A stretch of 64,000 bases of DNA. It comes from Erythrobacter sp. QSSC1-22B (GTDB taxonomy: Bacteria; Pseudomonadota; Alphaproteobacteria; Sphingomonadales; Sphingomonadaceae). Positions 1-6,703 of this stretch are shown here, one piece after another. The DNA is taken from contig NZ_LZRP01000004.1 of assembly GCF_001678665.1 (NCBI RefSeq), positions 240,907 to 304,906 on the forward strand, in the 5' to 3' direction. The translations under genes were made by a program, and so were the position numbers. The notes beneath the pieces were generated by a model. That model made no database searches, was not told the origin of the DNA, and was given only the letters and a program-made list of their open reading frames with translations. Positions within the stretch are counted from its first letter, which is position 1, and every line of letters starts with the position of its first letter.

Positions 1-459
1 CTCCCGCATCGCCTGCTGGAGATTTTCGACCAGCGCGTTGAGGTCCGCGGTGCGGATGCCCAGCCCGTCATGCGTGGCGCGCATATCGCGCCCCGTGTAG
101 TCGCAGCCCGCGCCCAGCAGATAGCAGAACTGTTCGGACAGCGTGCGCTTGAGCCGCACCGTGTCATGCGCGACGAAGATTTCCGCGATCCGCGGATCGG
201 CTTCGCTCAGCTCGACCGTGCGTTCGGCGATCCGGCGGATGCCCTCCCGCCCGCCGAATGCCGCCGCCAGCCTGCCATTGGCGAAGGGTTCGGCCCCGGC
301 ATTTGCATTGCTTTTTTCGTAGGGATCGACGGGGAATTCCCCGGTTGCGGGATCGCGCTCGCGCTCCTCGACACCGAACTCGGCGTCCCAGTCGATATCC
401 TCGGCTGGCGCCTGCTGGAGGAAGATCAACGCGATGGCGGCGGCAGCGGTGGCGAGCAT
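1..459 (-). CDS. Group 1 truncated haemoglobin (C-terminus off the window)
   Basis: The protein starts at the ATG at 459-457 and runs off the left edge, leaving 153 codons. A short hydrophobic N-terminus (MLATAAAAIALIFLQQAPA) looks like a signal peptide, so the globin may be exported. The globin part has FGGREGIRRI near residue 60, then the group 1 signature LSEQFCYLLGAG, YTGRDM and the ATHDGLG stretch whose His is the expected proximal haem ligand. Family members bind O2 or NO and act in NO detoxification or oxygen handling. It lies 9 bp downstream of the DUF3034 gene on the same strand, so the two are probably co-transcribed. The far C-terminus cannot be seen. The family call is firm; the physiological role is inference. 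Confidence 0.85.
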   Translation of the reverse strand, partial: MLATAAAAIALIFLQQAPAEDIDWDAEFGVEERERDPATGEFPVDPYEKSNANAGAEPFANGRLAAAFGGREGIRRIAERTVELSEADPRIAEIFVAHDTVRLKRTLSEQFCYLLGAGCDYTGRDMRATHDGLGIRTADLNALVENLQQAMRE

Positions 460-468
460 GGACAAATC

Positions 469-1344
469 CTAGAAGGCGACCTGCGCGGACAGGAAGGCCC
501 CGCGCTGGTCTTCGAAAGTGGCGATCGAGCCGAGATCGACATAGGCGGCGGTCACGGTGATGTTGTCGGTGACCGCATAGGCGGCGAACAGGTCGAACCA
601 GTCGTCCTCGCCGAGCCCGAGATTGTCGGGCTTGGTGCGGACTTCAGCGCCGATCACCGCGCGGCGCGACAGCTGGTAGCCGAGCGAGCCTTCGAACTGC
701 AGCGAATGGCCTGCCCCTGCCGCACTGCCGAAACCGAGCAGCCCGTTCTGGTTCGCCTCGGTCAGCCGCGCGGTGGCGTTGACCAGCACGCTGCGCGACA
801 GGAACAGCTTGGTGGCGCTGAGCGTGTAATCCAGCCCCTCGGCCCTCGCCGCGCCGACCGCAGCGGCGACATCGCCATCGAGGCTGCGCTTGTATTCGAC
901 GCCGAGGCTGACCTGCGGCAGCAGCGGGTCGCCATAGACGACGTCGCCCAGCAGCCGCAGCTTGGCGGCGAAGATGTCCTGGTTGAGAACATAGCCCTCG
1001 CCCAGCCCCAGCGCGGTGCCGACATCGCGGGTGTCGAAATTCTGGCGGGCGTAGGACAGCTCCACGCGGTTGGCGATGCCGACAGCAACACCGTGGCTCT
1101 GCCAGCCGTAATCGGGGAGTTCGATGATCGTGGCATGGCCCGAAACGCCCACGCCATTGTCCATCTCCAGACCGGCAATCGTCGCCCAAGTGGCGATGCC
1201 GCCCCCGCTGGTGCCTTCGATGGTGGTCACGCCATTGGTAAGCACGAGCTTGCCGCCCTCGAACCATTCGAGATCGTCGGCATGGGCAGGCTGGGCGGAG
1301 AGTATTGCCAGCATCAGGCCGGTCGCAACGCATGGGGTTCGCAT
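469..1344 (-). CDS. DUF3034 family outer-membrane-like protein
   Basis: A 291-residue protein with a signal peptide (MRTPCVATGLMLAILSAQPAHA), followed by a glycine-rich region (VTTIEGTSGGGIATWATIAG) and many alternating hydrophobic segments. It ends in an aromatic residue (FLSAQVAF), as outer-membrane beta-barrels do. Length and pattern fit DUF3034, a family of unknown function predicted to be an outer-membrane barrel. It is divergent from the cupredoxin-like gene at 1431 and upstream of the truncated haemoglobin. From general knowledge, DUF3034, cupredoxin-like 'methylamine utilization' proteins and GGDEF-EAL proteins often neighbour each other in sphingomonads, suggesting a shared envelope or redox function. 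No mechanism is known. Confidence 0.75.
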   Translation of the reverse strand: MRTPCVATGLMLAILSAQPAHADDLEWFEGGKLVLTNGVTTIEGTSGGGIATWATIAGLEMDNGVGVSGHATIIELPDYGWQSHGVAVGIANRVELSYARQNFDTRDVGTALGLGEGYVLNQDIFAAKLRLLGDVVYGDPLLPQVSLGVEYKRSLDGDVAAAVGAARAEGLDYTLSATKLFLSRSVLVNATARLTEANQNGLLGFGSAAGAGHSLQFEGSLGYQLSRRAVIGAEVRTKPDNLGLGEDDWFDLFAAYAVTDNITVTAAYVDLGSIATFEDQRGAFLSAQVAF

Positions 1345-1430
1345 GGCGGATGAGCTAGCCGCTCGGGGTTAATTACGGGCTAAGCATCGGTGGAGAAGTT
1401 CTTAACGGGTGGCAGCTAGGTGCTTCGAGC

Positions 1431-2048
1431 ATGACACGCCTGCGTTCTCTTCTCGTTGCGATTCTCGTGGGTTCGGGCTTGGCCATTGCCGCGCAGGCCG
1501 CGCCGGGCAATTCGCTGCGGGTCCAGATCGTCGACGAGCGCGGCATGCCGGTGCGCGATGCGGTGGTCGAACTGGCGTCCTCGCGCAGCCCCGCGGGCCC
1601 GATCCGGTTCCCGTGGCGCATGGCGATGGCGCAGAAGGACCAGCAATTCGTGCCCGGCACGCTGGTCATCGCCAGGGGCAGCACGGTCGCCTTCCCCAAT
1701 CTCGATCGGGTGCGCCATTCGGTCTACAGCTTCTCGAAGCCCGCGCGGTTTACAATCGACCTCTATGGACGCGACCAGACGCGCACGCAGAATTTCCCCA
1801 TCGCCGGCACCGTCGCGCTGGGTTGCAACATCCACGATGCCATGCGCGGCTACATCCGCGTCACCGACACGCCCTTTGCGGGCAAGACCGATGCGAATGG
1901 CTATGTCGCGCTCGGCAACATTCCGGCCGGGACCGCCAATCTGACCGTTTGGCACCCGCGTCTGCGCGCGCCGGGCAATGAAACCAGCAAGGGCGTCACG
2001 ATCGCCGCCGGAGCTCAATCGCGCAGGCTGGGAGTGCGCCTGCGGTGA
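1431..2048 (+). CDS. Cupredoxin-like 'methylamine utilization' periplasmic protein
   Basis: A 205-residue protein with a signal peptide ending near AQAA (residue 24). The fold is beta-rich, with DERGMPVRDAVVEL resembling a carboxypeptidase-regulatory-like strand pair. A full set of type 1 copper ligands is visible: His96 in RHSVYS, then Cys132, His135 and Met138 in GCNIHDAM. Databases often label this family 'methylamine utilization protein', but no mau dehydrogenase genes are in the window, so the name should not be read as a function. A periplasmic copper electron carrier is a reasonable inference. The stop overlaps the GTG start of the next gene, implying translational coupling to the c-di-GMP enzyme. 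Confidence 0.75.
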   Translation: MTRLRSLLVAILVGSGLAIAAQAAPGNSLRVQIVDERGMPVRDAVVELASSRSPAGPIRFPWRMAMAQKDQQFVPGTLVIARGSTVAFPNLDRVRHSVYSFSKPARFTIDLYGRDQTRTQNFPIAGTVALGCNIHDAMRGYIRVTDTPFAGKTDANGYVALGNIPAGTANLTVWHPRLRAPGNETSKGVTIAAGAQSRRLGVRLR

Positions 2049-4354
2049 TCGCAATGCCGTTCCGCATCGACGCCCTGCGTTTCGGCTCGCTCAAGCTGCG
2101 CATCGCGGTGCTCTATGCCGGCCTGTTCGCGCTGGTGCTGGCCGCCACCGCTTTGATCGCCGATCAAGGACTGTCGCGCTTCGGCGAAAACAGCGCCGCG
2201 CGCGACATGGCGGCCAATGCGCGGGTGTTCGACGAGATCCTGACGCTGCGCGCCAGCCAGATGCGCGGCTCGGCGGATGTGCTGGCGCGCGATTTCGGGT
2301 TTCGCGAGGCCGTTGCCACCGGAGACGGCGCCACCATCGGCAGTGCACTGGAAAGCCTCAAGTCGCGCTCACGGAGCGATGCCGCTTTTGTCGTCGGGCT
2401 CGATGGCAGCCTTGTCGCCGCAGGCGATGCCCGGATCGGATCGACCGAGGCCATGTGGTCCGCGCTCGACGAAGGACGCCAGCGCGGCATCATCCGTGTC
2501 GGCGGGCAATTGTCGCTCGCCGCCGCATCGCCGATCATGTCGCCGGACCTCACCGGCTGGCTGGTGCTCGCCCAGCCGCTCGACCGCGCCGAACTCGACC
2601 GCCTCGTCCAGCTCGCCGCAATCGAGCTCGATGCGCGGGTCGAACTCGCGGGCGACCTGCCCGAATGGATGCGGCTTGCCACCAATGGCGAGGTGTTCGA
2701 GCGGACCGCAGACGAGCGCTTTCTCTACCAGGTGTCGAGCGTTCCGGCACTGCAGGAGGGGCTCGAACCGCGACTGGTGCTGCGCCACTCGCTGAGCCGC
2801 TCGCTCGCGCAATATTCTTCGCTGCAATATCTCCTTGCCGCGCTGGCATTGGGCGGGATCGTGCTGGTCGTGGGCTTGAGCTGGCGCGTTGCGCGCACGG
2901 TCACCGGCCCGCTGCAAAAGCTCGACGAGGCCACCCGCCTGATTGCCGAGGGTCGCGATGTCGATCTGGCCACCGGCTCCGACGACGAGATCGGAAGGCT
3001 CGCTACCAGCTTCAATGTGATGGTCGCCGCGATCGAGGAGCGCGAGCGCAAGATCATGCATGTCGGACTACACGACGACCTCACCGGGCTGCCCAACCGC
3101 AAGTTCTTTCTCGAGCAGCTCGACCAGGCGCTGCCGCGGCTCAAGGACGGCGATCGGGTGATGGTCGTCTATGTCGATCTCGACGATTTCAAGCTGGTCA
3201 ACGACACTTTGGGCCACCCGGCCGGCGACGCCCTGCTGCGCGATATTGCCGCGCATCTGGAGGCCTGCCTGCCCGAAGCCTTGATCGCGCGGCTGGGCGG
3301 CGACGAATTCGTCCTCATGCTGGCGATCCCCCCCGGAGCATCGAGCCTGGCAGCAGTGGCCGAGCGCATCAGCGCCTGCTTCGAACGCCAGGTCACTATC
3401 GACGGGCAACAGGCCGAATGCACTGCCAGCCTCGGCATCGCGATGGCACCCGGCGATGGCAGGGATGCCTCCACGCTTATGAAAAACGCCGATCTGGCGC
3501 TCTATCGGGCCAAGAGCGAAGGCAAATCGACCTATCACTTCTTCGAGCCCGAACTCGACGAACTCGCACGCAAGCGGCGTCAGACCGAACTCGATATGCG
3601 CACCGCGATCCGCGAGGGCGGCTTCGTGCTGAACTTCCAGCCGCTCTACGACATGGCCGAGGAAGAGCTGAAAGGCTTCGAGGCGCTAATTCGCTGGCCG
3701 CATCCCGAGCGCGGGCTGATCGGCCCGATGGATTTCATTCCGCTGGCCGAGGAAACCGGGCTGATCATTCCGATCGGCGACTGGGTGCTGCGCGAAGCCT
3801 GCCGCCAGGCCGCGCAATGGCCCGGCGAGGTCTCGGTCGCGGTCAATATCTCGCCCAAACAGTTCGCAGCGCCCAATCTGGCGCAGACCATCCTGCAGGC
3901 GCTGGCGACCAGCGGGCTGGCGCCCAGCCGGCTCGAGCTGGAGATCACCGAGAGCATCTTCATCGTCGATATCGAGCGCACGCTTTCCACGCTCCACAAT
4001 CTGCGCAGTCTCGGCGTGCGGATCGCGCTGGACGATTTCGGAACCGGCTATTCCTCGCTGAGCTATCTGCGCTCCTTCCCCTTCGACAAGGTCAAGATCG
4101 ACCGCAGCTTCGTGAAGGACCTCGGCCAGGGCGGCAACGCCCACGCCGTGATCCGCGCGATCACCACGCTGGCCGACGCGCTGGGAATGGACACGCTCGC
4201 GGAAGGGGTCGAGCTCGACGAACAATTCGACATCCTCAAGCGTGAGGGCTGCCAGTACATCCAGGGGTTCCTGTTCGGAAAACCCATGGCGGGCGAGGAT
4301 GTGTTCGAACTGTTCGGCCACAGCGCGGTCCGGTCCTACGGCCACGGCGGCTGA
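2045..4354 (+). CDS. Membrane HAMP-GGDEF-EAL c-di-GMP enzyme
   Basis: A 769-residue protein from a GTG start that overlaps the previous stop; an in-frame ATG lies three codons later at 2054. TM1 is at about residues 18-42, a periplasmic sensor region spans about 43-255, TM2 is at about 258-280 and a HAMP follows. The GGDEF domain has an intact LGGDEF site (about residue 418). The EAL domain carries FEALIRW, the EITES segment and DDFGTGYSSL, so both activities may be intact. The periplasmic part resembles a Cache-type sensor but I cannot assign it firmly. Coupling to a copper-type cupredoxin suggests the input may relate to redox or metal state; that is inference. Confidence 0.9.
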   Translation: MIAMPFRIDALRFGSLKLRIAVLYAGLFALVLAATALIADQGLSRFGENSAARDMAANARVFDEILTLRASQMRGSADVLARDFGFREAVATGDGATIGSALESLKSRSRSDAAFVVGLDGSLVAAGDARIGSTEAMWSALDEGRQRGIIRVGGQLSLAAASPIMSPDLTGWLVLAQPLDRAELDRLVQLAAIELDARVELAGDLPEWMRLATNGEVFERTADERFLYQVSSVPALQEGLEPRLVLRHSLSRSLAQYSSLQYLLAALALGGIVLVVGLSWRVARTVTGPLQKLDEATRLIAEGRDVDLATGSDDEIGRLATSFNVMVAAIEERERKIMHVGLHDDLTGLPNRKFFLEQLDQALPRLKDGDRVMVVYVDLDDFKLVNDTLGHPAGDALLRDIAAHLEACLPEALIARLGGDEFVLMLAIPPGASSLAAVAERISACFERQVTIDGQQAECTASLGIAMAPGDGRDASTLMKNADLALYRAKSEGKSTYHFFEPELDELARKRRQTELDMRTAIREGGFVLNFQPLYDMAEEELKGFEALIRWPHPERGLIGPMDFIPLAEETGLIIPIGDWVLREACRQAAQWPGEVSVAVNISPKQFAAPNLAQTILQALATSGLAPSRLELEITESIFIVDIERTLSTLHNLRSLGVRIALDDFGTGYSSLSYLRSFPFDKVKIDRSFVKDLGQGGNAHAVIRAITTLADALGMDTLAEGVELDEQFDILKREGCQYIQGFLFGKPMAGEDVFELFGHSAVRSYGHGG

Positions 4355-4385
4355 CGGCACGGAGCCGGTGAGGAGGCTTGTCGCG

Positions 4386-4895
4386 CTATTCTGGCGCGCG
4401 CTGAACGCCGTTCGCTTCGATATCCGCGATCAGCGCCTTCATCTCGGCGATCTCGCGACGTTGCGCGGCGATGATCTCGTCGGCCAGTTCGCGAACCCGG
4501 GGATCGTCGATATTCGCCCGTTCGCTGGTCATGATCGCGATCGAATGATGCGGGATCATCGCCGACATGTAATCGGTATCGTCGATGGTCGTCTGGCTGC
4601 GCATCAGCCACACAGCCAGGACGAAGACGACCGCAGCGACGCCGAGGATAACGAGGTTCTTGGTCCGGTCCTTGTACATCCCCCACATGAAAAGCAGCAT
4701 CACCGCCATCATCATCGCGCCCATCATGAACATCATCCAGAAGCGCGTCTCGCTCCAGAAGACATGATCGACGACATAGGTGTTGGCGTACATCAGGCCG
4801 AACATGATCACGGTCGAGGTCGAGACCATCGCCATGAAGCGCCAGTAGTTCGACCCGCCTCCGCCGTTCGGGTGATCCTTGCTTTGTGTCGTCAT
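4386..4895 (-). CDS. DUF305 family membrane protein (copper-associated)
   Basis: A 169-residue protein starting at 4895 behind a strong AGGAGG. A cytoplasmic N-terminus precedes three Met-rich membrane segments (about residues 20-105). The C-terminal DUF305 half contains MIPHHSIAIM and the helical REIAEMKAL segment. DUF305 proteins carry His/Met-rich helices and are repeatedly found in copper-responsive loci. It is the last gene of the minus-strand run CsoR, DUF411, Grx-MauE, DUF305, so a role in copper binding or tolerance at the cytoplasmic membrane is the best inference. The upstream in-frame extension is rejected because of the ribosome-binding site. Confidence 0.85.
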   Translation of the reverse strand: MTTQSKDHPNGGGGSNYWRFMAMVSTSTVIMFGLMYANTYVVDHVFWSETRFWMMFMMGAMMMAVMLLFMWGMYKDRTKNLVILGVAAVVFVLAVWLMRSQTTIDDTDYMSAMIPHHSIAIMTSERANIDDPRVRELADEIIAAQRREIAEMKALIADIEANGVQRAPE

Positions 4896-4939
4896 GGTTG
4901 AGTCCTCCTGTTTGCCTCGCCTTAACCTCGTCTGCCGCG

Positions 4940-5698
4940 CTAGGCCGCGATCCAGCCCAGCGCCCTGGCGCCCATCCACAGCCCCATTCCGATCATGAAC
5001 AGGTTCTCCGTAAGAGAAACGAACCCCAGAGGCACGTTGGAATTGCCGCCGACGCAGGCGCATTTGAGCTCGCGCTTATCGATATAGACCGCCTTGAACA
5101 CGCTGACCGCACCGACGCTGCCGATGAACAGCGCGACCGGCACCGAGACGATCGGCAGCGCATGCGCGACCATCAGCACGCCCGCCAGCGCCTCGCCGAA
5201 GGGATAGATATAGCCGTAGCGAACCCAGCGCCGCGCCAGCAGGTCGTAATTGAGGAACATGGTCGAGAAGCTGCGCAAATCCTGGAGCTTCTGGACCGCG
5301 AGGAAGCACATCGAGAGGCTGACGAACCACTCCACCGCCGCAATCGTGAAAATGGTGTCGAACACATACCAGCTGATCGCGAGCCCGATCAGGAACGCCA
5401 CGCCGAAGATCGCGATCACCGGCTGGTAACTGGTCTCACCCTCCTGCGCGACGGATTTGCCGAAATGCGCGCGCAGATCGTCATAGCCGCCGATCCGCCG
5501 GCCATCGATGAAGGTCTGCGGCGTGGTCGCGACCCCGTGCTCTTCCTTGAAAGCGTCGGTCTCGCCGCGCGTCGTCAGATGGTGATCCTCGACCGTAAAG
5601 CCCTCGCGCTCGAGCAGGTCGATGGTCTTGAGGCCATAGGGGCAAACATGGTCGGGCATGACCATGCGATGGACGCTGGCGGTTTTCGCGGTGCTCAC
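4940..5698 (-). CDS. Glutaredoxin-MauE/DoxX fusion membrane protein
   Basis: A 252-residue protein. The N-terminal domain (about residues 8-80) is glutaredoxin-like with a CPYG site at Cys19, so it has a single active-site Cys, plus TTPQTFIDG, the cis-Pro glutathione-binding segment. The remainder has four or five membrane helices of MauE/DoxX type with ELKCACVGGNSNVPLG, a conserved periplasmic-side cysteine motif. MauE-like proteins are thought to help disulfide exchange across the membrane. Its start overlaps the DUF411 stop by 4 bp, so the two are translated together. Within a copper operon, a thiol-redox role supporting metal handling is a reasonable inference. Confidence 0.85.
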   Translation of the reverse strand: MSTAKTASVHRMVMPDHVCPYGLKTIDLLEREGFTVEDHHLTTRGETDAFKEEHGVATTPQTFIDGRRIGGYDDLRAHFGKSVAQEGETSYQPVIAIFGVAFLIGLAISWYVFDTIFTIAAVEWFVSLSMCFLAVQKLQDLRSFSTMFLNYDLLARRWVRYGYIYPFGEALAGVLMVAHALPIVSVPVALFIGSVGAVSVFKAVYIDKRELKCACVGGNSNVPLGFVSLTENLFMIGMGLWMGARALGWIAA

Positions 5699-6183
5699 GA
5701 TCCGGCAGCGGGTTGCGCGGGATAGCTCGCCCAGACCCGCATGCCGTCAGGGCCGAAGGCGACGACCTGATAGGCCTGGCGATGATCGCCATGCTCCATT
5801 CCCGGCGAACCGACCGGCATTCCGGGAACCGCCAGCCCGGTAACGCCCGCAGGACGCTCGGCCAGCAACCGCTCGATATCCGCGGTGGGGACATGGCCCT
5901 CGATCACATAGCCCTCGACCACCGCGGTGTGACACGACTGGAGCCGGGCGGGCACGCCGTGCTCGGCCTTGACCGCGCGCATGTCCGGGTGGTTGACCGT
6001 CTCGACGCTGTGTTCATCGCCGTGCTCGACATGATCGGCCCAGGCGCTGCAGCAACCGCAGGAGGCGTCGCGGTACATGGTGAAACTGGCCGCCTGAGCG
6101 CTGCAGGAGACGAGCGTGCCGCCGGCCATGAGCGCACCGGCAAGGCTGCGGCGGAATACGGCGGATCGGATGGTGGCAAGCAT
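5695..6183 (-). CDS. DUF411 periplasmic metal-binding protein
   Basis: A 162-residue protein. A signal peptide (MLATIRSAVFRRSLAGALMA onwards, cleaved near SAQA) leads into the DUF411 domain with MYRDASCGCC, a CGCC cluster at Cys42, Cys44 and Cys45. The conserved HTAVVEGYVIEGHVP and GLAVPGMPVGSPGME segments of the family follow. DUF411 proteins are small periplasmic proteins linked to copper. The start at 6183 fits the signal peptide; the long open frame upstream is not coding. It lies 44 bp after csoR and overlaps the Grx-MauE gene by 4 bp, so it is central to the copper operon. Confidence 0.85.
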   Translation of the reverse strand: MLATIRSAVFRRSLAGALMAGGTLVSCSAQAASFTMYRDASCGCCSAWADHVEHGDEHSVETVNHPDMRAVKAEHGVPARLQSCHTAVVEGYVIEGHVPTADIERLLAERPAGVTGLAVPGMPVGSPGMEHGDHRQAYQVVAFGPDGMRVWASYPAQPAAGS

Positions 6184-6227
6184 GGTCAATTCCTCGATGG
6201 ATTGGCGGGATGGCGACAAGACCGGGC

Positions 6228-6500
6228 CTATCGTTTCGCCCGTTCGAACAGGTCGATGAGTTCGTCGAACTTGACCTTCTGCTCCGACGCATCGCCGCTG
6301 GCGATCGCTTCGGAGACGCAGCAGGCGGCATGGCGCTTGAGGATCTCGCTTTCGGCGCGGCCGAGCGCGGCCTTGACCGCCTGGACCTGCGTCAGGATAT
6401 CGATGCAATAGCGATCGTCCTCGACCATTTGCGCGACGCCGCGCACCTGGCCCTCGATCCGGCGCAACCGGTTGACGATCAGCGTATTGTCGGGTTTCAC
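6228..6500 (-). CDS. csoR: CsoR family metal-sensing repressor
   Basis: A 90-residue all-helical regulator from a GTG start at 6500 preceded by GAGGAAA. The conserved RLRRIEGQVRGV helix is at residues 11-22. Metal ligands fit the copper-sensing C-H-C set: Cys32 (DDRYCIDI), His57 and Cys61 (KRHAACCV), with the 25- and 4-residue spacings known from CsoR. CsoR proteins repress until Cu(I) binds. It is the first gene of the copper operon, and a matching operator lies 43 bp upstream, so autoregulation is likely. RcnR or FrmR types would show different ligand patterns. Confidence 0.85.
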   Translation of the reverse strand: MKPDNTLIVNRLRRIEGQVRGVAQMVEDDRYCIDILTQVQAVKAALGRAESEILKRHAACCVSEAIASGDASEQKVKFDELIDLFERAKR

Positions 6501-6542
6501 TGAATTTCCTCGCAAACGGGTGCCCGGATCGGACGGACACAA

Positions 6543-6559
6543 ATACCGTATAGGGGTAT
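6543..6559. promoter_or_regulatory. CsoR-type operator
   Basis: The sequence ATACCGTATAGGGGTAT is a near palindrome of the TACC-N6-GGTA form typical of CsoR/RcnR-family operators. It sits 43 bp upstream of the csoR GTG and is followed by AT-rich sequence suited to a promoter. It is the best candidate for copper-controlled repression of the 6500-4386 operon. The divergent mrp operon starts about 145 bp away and could be affected too, but nothing visible requires it. Confidence 0.7.
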
Positions 6560-6703
6560 ATATGCCCATGCGCCCGGTGCAATCAAGGGCGTGTCGCAGC
6601 CCGCGACCGGTGCGAAAATCCCAAATCCGGTGGCATTGCGCGGCCCGTTATGGTTATGGGGCGCACGAAAGCTGTGCGCCCGAAGGATGAATTCGTACCG
6701 ACG

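Noticed and set aside
70..1353. Long plus-strand open frame opposite the DUF3034 gene
   Set aside because: It is antisense to two genes with signal peptides and family motifs and shows no domain; high GC creates such frames.
1431..2048. A methylamine-degradation (mau) locus
   Set aside because: Only a cupredoxin-like protein of that database name and a MauE-like domain elsewhere are present; no dehydrogenase subunits or maturation genes are seen.
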